Assembly: GCA_949128115.1 (NCBI GenBank)
Contig: OX421962.1
Span: 13,095,262 to 13,159,261 of the forward strand
DNA length: 64,000 nt
Source: Anaspis maculata
Lineage: Eukaryota > Arthropoda > Insecta > Coleoptera > Scraptiidae
Direction of reading: 5' to 3'
The notes under the pieces were generated by a model, which did not search any database, was not told the DNA's origin, and saw only the letters and a program-made list of their open reading frames with translations. The position numbers and the translations under genes were made by a program. Within the stretch, counting starts at the first letter, position 1. Each line of letters begins with the position of its first letter. Below, one piece after another: positions 10,551 through 22,768 of this stretch.

Positions 10551-13339
10551 TTCAAAGCACTTCTTGTGTTGGAAGATTTCTTTCTCATTTCATCTCCAGA
10601 GAACATTTAGGCGCTTCTGAAGCCCAAAGAGACCCCTGCTTCGCCCTATAAATATTCTCTTTTGTTGCCCAACGTATACCCTTATCGCAACAGTTCCTCC
10701 CTCACCATTCCGCACACCATTCCCAGCATTTATTTACAATGTGCAAGGTGACGATGGAATGGGAATATAAAATCTCGAACAGGCGTAAATGTCGCCGTGT
10801 TCCGCTTTTGATAGGGCATAAACCCAAACATTCAATCTCAGCCATCCATCGGACGTGGCTCTGGCAAGCAGTAAAATGTTTCATTATTATACATATATGC
10901 GCTATATATCCCACTGTGCATATACCTACGGTATTTCGACGTGCATAGCACCTCGTGTTGGTACCTTGCCTCCATACCCGTATTACTTATTATACAGGCT
11001 GTTGGTTAATGGCACACGTATAGATGTGTTCCGCAGTATAAGATACCATTTACCTGATACCTGTATAAAAAAATAACGACCCTACATATGGGAATTTCGT
11101 ATTAATAAGCCGGATTTGAATTCGCGGTTTTGCTTTCGAACGCGGCAGAAAAAGATCAAACGAGAGGTGATAAAATGAGTGTTATGGATTAAACAGCGCA
11201 TTGCTTTCAGGTTTAATTGATGCTGAAAGGTTAAGCCCTTCTGCATGCTCTCGCGGGACTATCAAGCTTTCAATATTTACGTCCCTGGTGTAAATTAGCT
11301 TAGCTGAAACCCTGCCTGATGGTACATACCCACCCTGGTAAAAAACGCAAAGTGTAAAGCGAGACGAACAACGTTTTCAGCGAGGTTTTCAGTATATAAA
11401 ACTGAAACGTTTCTTCTCCTTTACATAATGTTATCTTATCTATGCACAAACTTTAAATTTCCCAAAGGGTAATTATTATTCTGAATGTGACGTTAATTAA
11501 AACTGTCATGGTGTAATAAAGTGAAGCCTGGACACTTAACAGTGCTTCAGTTCTTTTAATACTGTAACCTCAGTTGAACCACTGCTATTATGCATACAAA
11601 TTCATTTCATAGGCATCCCAGAAATTTAGATAATTCTATACAGGGTGCTTCAGCGATGGTAGCGAAAAATTCAACTGTGATTGCAACGCGTGCTGTATTA
11701 AACAGGCTGCTCGAAAACAACAATTTTTATTCAAAACGTAGCTGGAAGGAAACACACGACTTATATAGACGACCAGCCACCGACGCTGCAGCACAGCACG
11801 CAAGCGGGCAATCAGTGAGCAGTTTATGCATATCACTGTAGACCATATGTTTGCCACATCAGGAACTGCTGCAAAAGAAACTAATTCCACTGCAACCTTG
11901 AAAGTTGCAAGGAGGCCAGTGGCTTTGAGCCATGTAGACGCACTGTGATTTCGCAGATATCCTGGGTAATGCGACAAAAACTCTTTCTAATTTACGGAGC
12001 CACGATTTTACCCATCTAAGTGCTATGGCGTGCTGACTTCCGAGTGTACGGCATTTTTCACATTTTTCATATCACGTTTTCTTTTACACAATTGATTTTT
12101 TAACACCACCCGACACGCTAAAGTAAAACTCACAGAGGACATAATGAATAGCTGTTTCCCTGGAGGTGAAACTGAGCCGGCTGCATGCGCGCTACAATAA
12201 CTTTGAATTCTTCGCCACTCTACCAGCACAAAAGTTAATTAAATCCTGCTGCAAATCCTTCCAGTCTCAACATTGTCAACTTTTTTCCTCTAGTAGGTAT
12301 ACTCGCATTTCCTGCTTCACCAATCCATTAAATCCTCTTACGGAAAGCCGCAGCGCGAAAGGGCCAAACTCCCATCTCTCCATCAGCTAGCTATATCGTA
12401 ATCAAACGATTTGAATTTCCTCCTCCCACCTGGATGCAATCCCATTTCCTGTACCGCATACCAACACAGTACGAAAGCGTCTTGGAAGTGAGGGAGTCCC
12501 GCTGAGCTGGGTCCCCGTGCGGACCTCGAGAGCTAATCCTTTTATATTCCGAGACGAGAGAACCGCCGCCGCTCGTCTTTTTCGTGTGGTATAAAATTCG
12601 TTCGGAATCGTTCTGGCGCACCTACAAAGGTTAATAAAATGAGTTGATAAAATGAGCTTTACGAATGGTGCACCACCCATTATGGTCATAAATTGATCGC
12701 ATCTGTTTCGTGCTTCAATAAAGCCAACATGACAGCGCTTCATGCTCTGGGATTATTATCAAAGCGAAATGGAGCTACTTTTGGACGTAGTTAACTCGCA
12801 GCAGCCATCCGAGTAGTACTAGACAGTACACAAGTTTAAGCGTGCCAGCGAGTGTTTTTGAAGGATAGCGTTGATGTTACTGCGCTGCTTGAAAACTATG
12901 CCGAGAGCTTTTGAACTTTCGAAAACGGACTTCATTATGCGCCAGCAAGCTACTATGGCAGAATTAATTGTTTAGTTGTAAACTAATTATTGCACGAATG
13001 CACTACAATTTACCGCATCCGTGTTTGAACGAGCTCTCCCTCAAAATGGCGAAATTCAATTACCTGGATGTACCTGTGTATATTATGTGGGAATAATTCG
13101 ATTTGTCTGATGGTCTCGCGAAAATTTCGGCGCAAATTGGGCAATAAACAGGCATTCCCGGCTCGAACTTCGTCACAACTCTGGCGCTGAATTTAGAACT
13201 CGGAGCAGAGCTGATAAAATCAGTTTAAATAATTACTAAAACGAAGAATTCAAATGGAACAGTGACGCAGTGTGATTTTCTCCATTGCCTACAAGGGATG
13301 CTGACGCGGAGAAATTCAAATAAACGGGGGTAAACGGCG
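10551..13339. other. Host-like noncoding stretch
   Basis: About 2.8 kb without a gene I can support. A lone TACAGGGTG-type end lies at 11639. Moderately CpG-rich sequence at 12160-12620 has overlapping open frames on the minus strand, but these show no recognisable domain. Confidence 0.45.
11639..11700 (+). repeat. Lone TACAGGGTG-type terminal repeat
   Basis: TACAGGGTGCTTCAGCGATG followed by GGTAGCGAAAAATTCAACTG closely resembles the end of foldback element A (3097 and 8285). No inverted partner is seen within several kilobases. Confidence 0.6.
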
Positions 13340-13727
13340 GGAGTTGCAATGACTCGGTTGCTTGTGCACGCAGGCAGGTTTCGGCCCACCTGACCCTTCG
13401 GTGACTGGAGTGACCATGATTCCTTTCAAAATGTCGAATGAAGAATACGCCAAGGGTATACTCAGCCTGAACAGGTCTTCTAATTTCCAAGAATGCGACT
13501 GGGTGAATGCGTTAGAGTCGTCGCCGGGACGGTCTCTAAAACAACCAGTAACCGAGATGAACTCTACGGCAGACCGTACTGCGTAACACTTAAAACACCC
13601 AAAGAACATGACCAACCCAGGACCTGACCAGGTAAAGGCTGTTACTGGTGACATGAAGTGTGCTGTAGTGGAGGACGGAAGTGTCCACGGCGGTAACTCA
13701 TCAAACGCTGTAAGGGTAGCCTTACTA
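13340..13727 (+). pseudogene. R2-like retrotransposon debris, left part
   Basis: A GC-richer plus-strand segment encodes broken frames, including NPGPDQVKAVTGDM near 13615-13656, which resembles the start of a non-LTR RT domain. Its start (GTGCACGCAGG..., 13361 onward) is similar to sequence at about 16259 in the second piece of R2-like debris. Many stops and frameshifts interrupt it, and it is cut by the element starting at 13728. Confidence 0.45.
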
Positions 13728-15885
13728 CACTGAGAGAAAAGTTTCATTTATAGGTTATAAATACTTGTTTCGTACCAATTTAATATCAAATACTATAACA
13801 AAGTATATGTCACCATATGTCGTTTACATCAAATAATTATTTTAAAATCTGTACTGTACAAAACTGTACAAAACTTGATGAAAACTGTAAATTAAACGCA
13901 ATAATACGGCGATCAATTGGCTTATATCTAACAAGAAATTATTGAAAAACTGATTAGGCCTACAAAAAAAAAAGAATCCTAGGTTGCAGAATTCAAAATA
14001 AATATTATATTGCGGATGGCCCCAACATTTCCCCCCGTGTTAATAATAGTAAAGGAGCGAGATTATAAGAACAATATTATTGACCATCATTGAGAAGGCA
14101 AAGGACGCAGCTTCACGAATGGACGCTTCTGACTACCCCTCGAGGTACGTACCAAGGCCACGCGTGCAATGTCATCTTAACCTGGATAAATTGCCTCCAC
14201 TCTACCTACACTGAGAGAAAAGTTTCATTTATAGGTAATAAATACTTGTTTCGTACCAATCTAATAACAAATACTATAACAAAGTTTATGTCACCATATG
14301 TTGTTTACATCAAATAATTATTTTAAAATCACTTATTCATTATAACCAAGGGGCTTATTATGCGAGTTGTTCATAAGAGTTCATAAGATTCAATGAATAT
14401 ATTATTCTGTATCAAATATTAGTCAAACTTTCCCACAAAATGATTTATTACATCCAAATTGCACATTTTGTTTGTGATTGAGCCGGTTTAATCACTATAA
14501 ACAAATACATATTGGCGGACAATCACCTCTTCTTAACCAACAATATACCTGTGTTCACTTCACTTTGGCACCATTTATTCCCCAATAATAACTGTGCATT
14601 ATTCATAAACAATCGCTAAGTCACCCTCAATGAATTTAGTCACTAGAGTATCTTCGGATATTATTATTTATTATTGCCAATGTAATGCGTTGGTGGGGTG
14701 AGAGATTTCCACCCGGCGCCATTTTTCGTGCATGGTGTCATTTGTGTCGTATCATCCCGTGTCATTCATTGTCCAGTATCTCGTTGAAGAGAAGCAAATT
14801 TATTTATACAGGGTGACTCAAAAATGTCGGACCATCTTGAAAGTGCGTAATGTAGAGGTGTAGTAGAGTGCTGAAAAAATGTTGAAAGGTTCTAATGTTT
14901 TCCAGTTTTAAAGTTGTGGAGGAACAAAAGTTGGTTCTTCGATCGCTTCTATTTTCGTTATTTCAAAAGATTTTGGTGAACTGTTTATGGAAAAACAATG
15001 AGTGCCAGAAATCAACCTCTAAATCTGTGATGAATTTCTCTTTTGTATAAAGGGTGAGTCATGAATCTTGGAAATTATTTTTTTCCAAAAGTGCCTGCAA
15101 ACAGTCCCATATCCTATGTAGAGCACAATCAAACACAATTCAATTTTATAAAATTATTTGCTTCTGGTTTCTTAGGAAAACTGAATTTTTGTAGTTTATG
15201 ACTCAACTTGTATAGAAAACAGAATAGTTTATGACTCAACCTGTATAGAAAACAGAAATTCAATACAGATTCAGAAGTTGATTTTTCGAATCCATTATTC
15301 CACTATATGTAATGGAGTCTTTGCTAAAATCTTTTGAAACAACGAAAATAAAAGAAATCGAAAAATCAAATTTTGTACCTCCATAACTTCAAAATTGAAA
15401 AGCCTAGAATCTTTAAAACAACTTCCCAGTACTGTACTATACCTGCATATCATGCACCTTCAAGGTGGTCCGACACTTTGAATCACCCTGCATTTATTAA
15501 ACGAATTATTAGCTATTGATAATGGATTCATTATGTTTTATGATGATTTGGTAGAATCACCTATAGCCAGCAATAATGCATAAAATTACCTATAAAAACT
15601 AATTTAGATCGTATTATTCATAGCTAATATTCTATCGTTACCACTCAATAATCGAATTGCTTATTATTATTCACGTTTCTTATTGATAAAACATTATCAA
15701 ACTGATGTTTTGTAATTATAACCAAATAATAAATAACAGGAAACAAGGTATTTCAACGCTATCAAACCAATCCGCTTGGTGGATGCAAATAAATATTTAT
15801 TAAGCCGTATTTAAATAAGGCATTTGTTAACAATAAACGAGTCTGTTTTTTCTATAATAAATATTCGAAATCTTTTCTCTCAGTG
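13728..15885. mobile_element. TA-flanked element with CACTGAGAGAAAAG ends
   Basis: CACTGAGAGAAAAG at 13728 and its complement ending CTCTCAGTG at 15885 are flanked by TA on both sides (13726-13727 and 15886-15887). A second left end with the same first 120 bases begins at 14209 after TA, so there are either two nested or tandem copies or one copy plus a solo left end. The arms beyond the first 18 bases are not clearly complementary. The interior is AT-rich with no transposase. It separates two pieces of R2-like debris and itself contains the foldback at 14807-15492. Confidence 0.65.
14807..15492. mobile_element. Foldback element L (TACAGGGTGACTC type)
   Basis: TACAGGGTGACTCAAAAATG at 14807 pairs with the complement ending CACCCTGCA at 15492. 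The arms cover most of the element. An internal AAAGGGTGAGTCATGAATC block (near 15049) shows an older nested end. A related copy lies at 536-897. Confidence 0.7.
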
Positions 15886-15889
15886 TAAC

Positions 15890-16628
15890 ATGAGTTCTAG
15901 GGCTGAAAGTGCTCCGGAGCCAATGTTGTTCCCCACTGCTGGCATTTCAGTGGCAGCATAAGCTAGCGTATCAAGTTGAGGTGTCGGTTAGTAGAACTGA
16001 AAGCATTGCTAGTATCCGAGCCGAGCCTCGGGTTCATGGGCGGTGCAGCCCGTCGACGCTGACGACGAAATCAAGAATCTGGTTGCAGCTTTGCGCTTAT
16101 CCCCGTTCCAGGACGATACTATACTGGGGGACGATCCTGCATCCTGACCTACTTTGCCTATGCGTTTGCAGAGACTTAGCTCTGTGGGCTCAAATACGGT
16201 TACGTTCCGAGTCCCAAGGGACCAAGGGCCTGAATCCTGCCACTACATGCACTGCGGAGGGTGCACGCAGGAGGGCTCAACTGGCCACTCGGTAACTGGG
16301 AGTAATTATGATTCTCCTAAGTACATACAAACCTATGTATGTGTGGTGCAATGCAGCCGACATAATGGAGAGGAAACTGTACTAAGCTGCTCCTCAAACC
16401 CGATAAGGATCCCAATCGAGCAGACAGCTACCAACCCATCACAATTGGTTCTCTTCTGAGTCGAGTGGGGAATAATAGAGCAGAAACTAAGAGTGGTGTT
16501 GAGTTTCCATCCACGCCGAAAGGGATTCGCCTCCGAGGCCGGACGCTTCTACAACTTGCAGATCCTGAGCGAAATGCTGCGGCACTCAAAGAGCTCACAT
16601 ACTAAGGAGTACCCATGCCTCTCCAGCG
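15890..16628 (+). pseudogene. R2-like RT debris, right part
   Basis: At 16384-16455 the plus strand reads KLLLKPDKDPNRADSYQPIT and then IGSLLSR. After a one-base shift it continues with GIIEQKLRVVLSFHPRRKGF and SEAGRFYNLQILSEMLRHS. These match the fingers-region blocks (PITIGS, PRRKGF, AAG/EAG) of R2-clade reverse transcriptases. Upstream, 15896-16330 has gag-like and zinc-finger-like fragments such as HCGGCTQEG. The RT is truncated near 16630, where a GAGAC-rich hairpin begins. Palm, thumb and endonuclease are absent. Confidence 0.7.
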
Positions 16629-16641
16629 GGTAGTGTTACCG

Positions 16642-16702
16642 CGAGACGAGACGAGACTTTTGAATGTCTCGTCTCGAGGCTTGCGAGTCTCGTCTCGTCT
16701 CG
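16642..16702. repeat. GAGAC-rich hairpin
   Basis: CGAGACGAGACGAGACT (16642-16658) and its exact complement (16686-16702) enclose a smaller GTCTCGTCTCGAG/GCGAGTCTCG inverted pair. It immediately follows the truncated R2-like RT, so it may be the end of another insertion, possibly of hAT type, which is inference. Confidence 0.75.
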
Positions 16703-18614
16703 TATCGAAAAGTCTCTACTGGTGCACATACGGTTTAGATCAGAATTGGTACTAATAATGCATAGCTACAATGAACTTGAGTTTTTTATAGGTAGGTGCT
16801 TGATTGGTAAATACCTTAGAGGTAGGTACTGTAATGGCCCGACTTCAGAGGAGAAAGAAAACGAGTTACGGACCTAGTTATTTAAATATAAAAGTTTGTC
16901 GATGCAAGTTAGAAATTTAGTCGAAGAGAAAAGCTCGGTCTTTGTAACAGCCTCGAAGCCGCCAGACCAAACAGATGTTGAAGCTATTGAAAAAAGGGGC
17001 GAGGTTTGCAAAGGGAGAGTTTTTACATTCTTAGGGTGACAAGGCAGCACGAATAGAGGGAGAAGAAAGCAGAGCTGAGGGTGAGTCTGGCCGATGGTCG
17101 GAAGAAACGAGAGAGTGCCTCTTGAGCATCCATGCGGGTTGGTTCTCAAAGGGAAGAAAAGATTCAGCGAATTTCCCGTAGAGGAAGATGATATGATTTG
17201 ATTGAAATATTAGCACCGTCATTGTTTGGAGTGATCCAGAGATTCAAATATTTCGATTGAGTCGCACAGGACCTATTTGTTTGAAGTAACTTAAAAAGAA
17301 TCACGTTATGACAGTGCGTCAAGGGGTTGATATTTGTGTAGTGAATCATGCGCCCAGAGGTAGTTGTGGACTCGCTACAATCTCCCCTCAACAAAAAGTT
17401 AGTGCACGTCATATTAAAAAGAAAAGCGAAAGGTGTATTTTAAGTGAGTTATGCTTGTCGAAAACAAAGTAATTAAATTAGCGACTAACGCTCTTGACAG
17501 GGTGAATACTTTTGCCCTGGCCGAAAAGGCCGCTTGAATTGAGTGATTGATAATAATGAATTCCGTGTTAATATCCATCTGGTGGTGTGATGTTTTGAAC
17601 ACAAAGTTCGATGATTGAAAGGGTTATTGAAGAGGTGACCATCCAGTCAATCCGATGTCTACCACACCTGGAAGTCCGCGGTGCCGCTTCCCACAAAATT
17701 GGCTGTGCCATAATGGCGCTGAAGCGAGGGAGAAGAGCCAACATGCTGTGAGATCCCAAAATTGTACCCATTTGTTTTATGCTGATAAGATGGGGTAACT
17801 TCCTGCCAAAAAGGCTACAAGTGACATCTGTGTGACCCAATAAAGGGCCGGAGTCTCGAGCCATAATTTGAGTTAGTACATTCTTGAAAAGAGCTACCTG
17901 ATGGAATTCCGGGCGAGCGTTATCGAAGGGTTGTGAAATTGCATGTTTTAAAAACCGCGTTGGCGCGATCGTGAAGTCGGGAAAACTACAAATGATGGGT
18001 TTCATTCAGTGGTCAAAAGCCAAGCATACATCGTAAATTGTGTCCTCCAATTATCTATTAGAAATCTGTCATAATTTCCTTATTGCTGTTTACGCCAGCT
18101 ACCCCTTTCCTAAATGAGCTAAAGTAATCCACCGTGCCTGTTTGAGCTAGTTCGCAATTTTCCAGCCGACGGAAATCCGCATCTTTATCTACAAGACGGC
18201 AAAAATATTGTTAGCTAGAATAGCTGATGAGGAACCTTGACCTCCCAGAGTTATCGTAAAGAAATAATTAGACGAGACACCTCGTAATACCATGATATGA
18301 TATTTAACAAGCGGAAATTGTTACCACGAAGACGAGTTTAACCGTTTCAAAAGCTAGTGACTATTGTTTGATTGAATTGAAAAGTCATTTATTATCAGAA
18401 AATTGATTAAGTAAGTTCTCAAATAATTTGCAGAGGTAATCCTTTGGAAATAACCAGTAATTGAACATCGAGTCAGTTTATTGATTGAAAGAAACTCAAC
18501 GCTTGAACTCACTCAAGATAACGCCAGCTGTGTGCACTACCTGTGGCAATTTAATTGGGCCATGTCATTGCGACTAATTCACCTGCAGAGGTGCAAATTT
18601 ACTTGTCTAACCTC
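16703..18614. other. Unassigned stretch with overlapping minus-strand ORFs
   Basis: Between 16874 and 18005 consecutive minus-strand frames of 60-145 codons lie end to end (16874-17149, 17164-17412, 17414-17602, 17568-18005). The longest starts MKPIICSFPDFTIAPTRFLK. The density of open frames suggests a decayed coding segment of a mobile element, but I recognise no domain on either strand. The rest is AT-rich noncoding DNA. Confidence 0.35.
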
Positions 18615-18751
18615 GGGTTCCACCAAAATTTTAAGAGCAGATTAAATCTATCACGCTGATAGTTGCTATGCACCAGCCAATAGGATGACCGGTTGCTTAC
18701 TTACTATCAGAGTGATAAAGTTATCGCGCTGATAAATGTTTGGTGGAACCC
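18615..18751. mobile_element. 137-bp MITE with GGGTTCCACCAAA ends
   Basis: GGGTTCCACCAAA (18615-18627) and its exact complement (18739-18751) bound a noncoding segment. A related element with GTTCCACAAAA ends lies at 45362-45598. No clear target duplication is visible. Confidence 0.75.
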
Positions 18752-19242
18752 AAACTTCTTGTTTGATTCATGTCTTGAAGCTCACGCCACGATTCAATCA
18801 CGCACGGGGGTTTGGGGCTTTCGGGGCACCGAATTAATTAGTGTCTATAATTATTTATTTAATTAATTGATCTCCAATTAATCAAGAAAGAACACAACGT
18901 AGAGTCATGCCGGTAAGATATAAGTGGTGCAACGTCGATCTCAGAGAGTCCAGCACCTAGAGTCAGCAAAAGAAATAAAAAGGGGTAAGCATCAATTGAT
19001 TTATCATCACGAGTCAATTAAGTAAAAGGGGTGGGTCTGTCCCATTACAGTATCTTACCTAATTGTCGAAAATTAAATGCTTTGAAAACAGTTTTACCAA
19101 CATTTCGGGAATTTCATTTGGAGCAATGGGACCTTGCAATATCAAAACTCAACGTGAGGTCGCCATTACGGTTTGATGGCGCCTACTTCGATGGAGCTGC
19201 CCGTTGCCCTAACGACAGAACCACATGGGAGTTGGAGTACTA
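18752..19242. other. AT-rich spacer
   Basis: No gene seen. It contains a self-complementary AT tract (TTAATTAATTGATC type) around 18835-18885. Confidence 0.4.
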
Positions 19243-19449
19243 GTGGGCGCTTTCCACCTAGACGGTAAATACCACTGAATACCACCAGACGGAACATGTT
19301 CATGTTCCATAGTTTGACACAAAATTTTAGGTGATCCAATGAACGGCACCGAACCGGGTAAGAACACGTAGATGGAAAGCACTGTTTGGCACCCACACAT
19401 GCGTAAATGGCAGGTGTACCAAACTCGGGGCTAGGTGTAAAGCGCCCAC
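19243..19449. mobile_element. 207-bp MITE with GTGGGCGCTTT ends and TA duplication
   Basis: GTGGGCGCTTTCCACCTAG at the left and its near-exact complement at the right (CTAGGTGTAAAGCGCCCAC) are flanked by TA at 19241-19242 and 19450-19451, consistent with a TA-duplicating (Tc1/mariner-type) MITE. Noncoding. Confidence 0.8.
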
Positions 19450-20046
19450 TATGATTAGTAACTGACAGTGACATCAGTGTACGTCAAACTTGGAAACGTG
19501 AAACTGCATTCTGGCCGACAGTTTGTTTACTGAACGGCCTCACGGAGTCGGGGACTGACAGCTGTCGGCCTCATGGAAAGCCATAGGCGTCCGTCCCAAC
19601 GGGTTAAAGTTGTCAAGAGCGTGTTTATTTTGGATTTAGGCGTACAAATTCGTGTGAGGGGTGGATATGATTTGCCCGATGAGTTTCAAAACACGTCTCT
19701 TATGCCGCTAGATAAAATGAAATTTCCATATGTTGGGTTGCGGACATCAAGCAACAGCACCGAACCCCGCAAATTTCTTTGTTGCTCCGCTCATGGTAAA
19801 TTTTGACACATAGCTGAATTTTAGCCCCTCCCATCGGCCCTTAGCAACGGATGATTGCGTTACCCTTGTGCAGCCAAAGCTGTCGATAATCTAGCAATCC
19901 TAGCCTGTATACGGTTGTGGCGCCCTCAGCATGTGGAAGTAGCATTGCAAGGTTTCATCAGGTATGCGCATTCAATTCGCTTTTCCAATTTTCCGCGGAA
20001 AAAAACTATCCAAGAAAAAATTCAATATTTGAATTTTTATACAGAA
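19450..20046. other. Spacer between MITE and hAT relic
   Basis: No gene recognised. An open frame at 19573-19806 on the plus strand has no known features. Confidence 0.35.
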
Positions 20047-20915
20047 TTACTTTTCCCAAACATTGTGTTGCAACCATCTGATGTTCAAACCGAATGTGCA
20101 GAAACCAATGATGTTCAGTCTTGGGATTCCATGTTTATCAAAGAAACCTATGACTTTTCCATAAATGCTTTCAGCTGTTGCTCCTTGATTGGCTTGGTCA
20201 GATGTCTTGAACGCCTGTATGAGAGTGAGGAAATTGGTGATGATGCCGTGCTCCTTGTTGAATAAGTATCGAACGCATACACAAATTGTTTTGATGCTCC
20301 CTACATCTGTTGGTTCATCTATTAAAACGCTGAATTTTCTTTGTTTTAATTCCTGCAGCAATTCTTCAGAACGGCTCTCTGCAAGAACATGTTTGACAAT
20401 ATTTGTCGCCTTGGTTTCCCCCATTGTCATCCCCATCGCTGTCTTTGAATCAGGAAAAATTTCTTTGGAAAGAGGCACGAGATCGTCAGCTAGCGACAGA
20501 GGCAATTTTTTTTTTTGCCAGGAGAGCTGCAGTTTTGATTTCAGCCCGCTCAATGCTGTTGGAGCCGGAGCTTTTGCGGCATGAGTGAATGAATGCTTTG
20601 ATGGGGGGAGAGCTCTTGTGAACAGCACATTTCTTCTTGTGTTTGTCCTCCTTACTGTGGTTTTTTATCACAGTTATCTCATCCAAAAACTCAGCATTAC
20701 ACGAGAGGCATTGCGCTCTTTGGGGTTTATCTATAAGAAAATTCTATCTAATGAAGGATAAAAAAGCGGTTATCCCTAACAAACTGTCCTTTCACAGAAC
20801 TTAACCAACCCTGATATTCTGGCACGTTTTGCCACTCGCTGCGATGTTTTTGTTGGTGACGTTTCCGTTTTGGTTTTTGAGGTTCACCTTCGCTGTCTGT
20901 ATCAGGAGAACTCAT
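20047..20915 (-). pseudogene. hAT-type transposase, N-terminal relic
   Basis: On the minus strand, from ATG at 20915, frames encode an acidic and then basic N-terminus (MSSPDTDSEGEPQKPKRKRH). A BED-like zinc finger follows, with CLSCNAEF and the H-x5-H of NHSKEDKH near 20640-20700. Next comes the hAT N-terminal region: DDLVPLSKEIFPDSK, then ETKATNIVKHVL, then KFSVLIDEPTDV around 20290-20500. The IDE(P/S)TD block contains the first catalytic aspartate. It is broken by a frameshift after FFIL (about 20750), by another in a poly-A tract near 20505-20515, and by one near 20100, after which DGCNTMFGKSNSV can still be read in another frame. The ribonuclease core and dimerisation domain are missing. 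The protein resembles the domesticated hAT-like zinc finger proteins common in insects, but the damage argues for a dead copy. Confidence 0.85.
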
Positions 20916-22768
20916 TTTTTGAAATTCGAACACAATTTCGACCACGACAGAACACAGGTCATATGGCGCAAAAACAAATACACGGTTTGTTGACGCAGTC
21001 TAGTTGGTCTAGTTGACAACCAGTGCTGGCAACCCATTCTGATCAAAGGCGCCTCTTCAATCACATCATAGAAATCACATGCGGTATCTAGGGTGACTAG
21101 GGTCAGCTGTAGGAGTATCTCAAGAACAAGAAGCACGGAATACTCTCAGTCAGCTTTCAGTGGTCTCTTCAACCTCGGCCTGCTCGTTACTGTCCACCGC
21201 CACCACGGAGTGGTGTTCGTTAGAAACGACGACTACCAACGACGACTACCACGGATACAACACAACAGGTCAACAGGAAGAAAAAGATACGTCATACCCA
21301 CCACCGAATCAGATCAACAAGGGGCTTCGACTGTTGGGCTCCTAAATTGTATAGTAAACTGCGCAAGCACCTTCAACTCTTGGACGAAAAGAATTTCAAT
21401 AAAGAACAAGTAGTTTCCAGACAAGACAAAACAGTTGCGAAGAACTTGAATATTTTAAGAAGTTTCTGGAGCTGAATACTGAAAAAGCCGGATAACTTTC
21501 AGCATAGGAAGTGGCGTCAGGAAGTTGCGCATGAAGTTAAATAATTAGATAGAAATAATCATCGAGAGTTTTGTACAATTTGAGCGAGAATTTGAATGGA
21601 GCCGACCACGAACGCCAGTTTCGACCAGCTCGGTAAGCTCCAGCAAAAGCCCGTTGGCTTTTCGAAACTCGTCCCGAGCGAGCTTCACCTCTTGATGAAC
21701 GCCAAAAGCCCGGCTTTTGCTTATTTACTCGCGGAGAGCGTCCCGAAATGATGATGATAAAATACCCTCTTCCACTGTTGTTGGCCTCATCCTCCGCAGC
21801 AACAACGCCGTAATTATATTCTCTAATTTCTCTCTTTCCGACTGTGCCGACTTTTTGCGCGCAATATGCACTTCGACCCGGAGTTTTTGCGCCGGCCGCG
21901 CCATCCATCCCTCGCCGCCCTCAAATATGACATTTATCCGCTTCACAATGGCAAGCGTGCTGGCGGGGGCTTTCTCTCTGGGAAACTTCAGCAGCGCCCG
22001 GGAACGCACTATATAAAGTTCCGAGAACAAACAACGGGTTCACTTGTCGCTTAATTGAAGGGAGAAAGAGAGAGAGCACTAAATGAGAAACTCGCGGAGA
22101 AAGTCTCATTATCCAAAGATTCCCGGCAGTGTTTGTCTTATTGGCGTTTCGCGGCTGCCGCCGCATCCCTCATTCCTTCCACATGTTGCGGAATACGTTA
22201 ACAGCAAGTGAGCTTCATATAAAACTTCGCCGCGCACCCTCCTTTCCATTTCCGGCGGATGCAACGCCGTAATTTTAATCGCCACTCGCCTCTGGGTTTA
22301 ATTGAGGAGATTGCGTTGCCGTTGGCGGCGGGAGGACCGGGGAGGAAGTGTTGTTATTTCGGCATCATTAATCGAGGATTGAGAGTTTCCAGGGGGCGCG
22401 CGCGCCAGAGCTTTTCGCATGTCGGCAATTTGGGATCGCTAATGGCGAACGGTTAATCTTGAGGGGCTGGCAATTCTTCGTGGTTTGTCGTTTCGTTTAT
22501 GACGACGCGACGGATGAACATGCCTCTGACGATTGCTATTGCTTCGTGAAAGTACTAGATAGCACCTACTCTAAACTGACAAGGCAGGCGTGCAGCAGAC
22601 CAAGACAAGACTCCCGGGTCCATTGCACCAACTTCCCAGACCAGCCAAAGTCGACCCGCAATTTGATGCTTGGATGCTTGATAGCCAGTAGGTCCAAGCA
22701 CTGAGACCGCCAAGCACACAGTTCATTGGGACTTCACCAGACCCAATGACCCTTCTCACCCAACGGCG
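20916..22768. other. CpG-containing host-like noncoding region
   Basis: The segment at 21570-22470 is distinctly GC- and CpG-rich compared with its surroundings. Open frames on both strands overlap each other and show no recognisable domain. It could be a regulatory or promoter-like region or contain unrecognised exons. Confidence 0.4.

Noticed and set aside
12402..12743. 113-codon minus-strand open frame
   Set aside because: No domain, overlaps another frame, composition typical of chance in a CpG-rich stretch.
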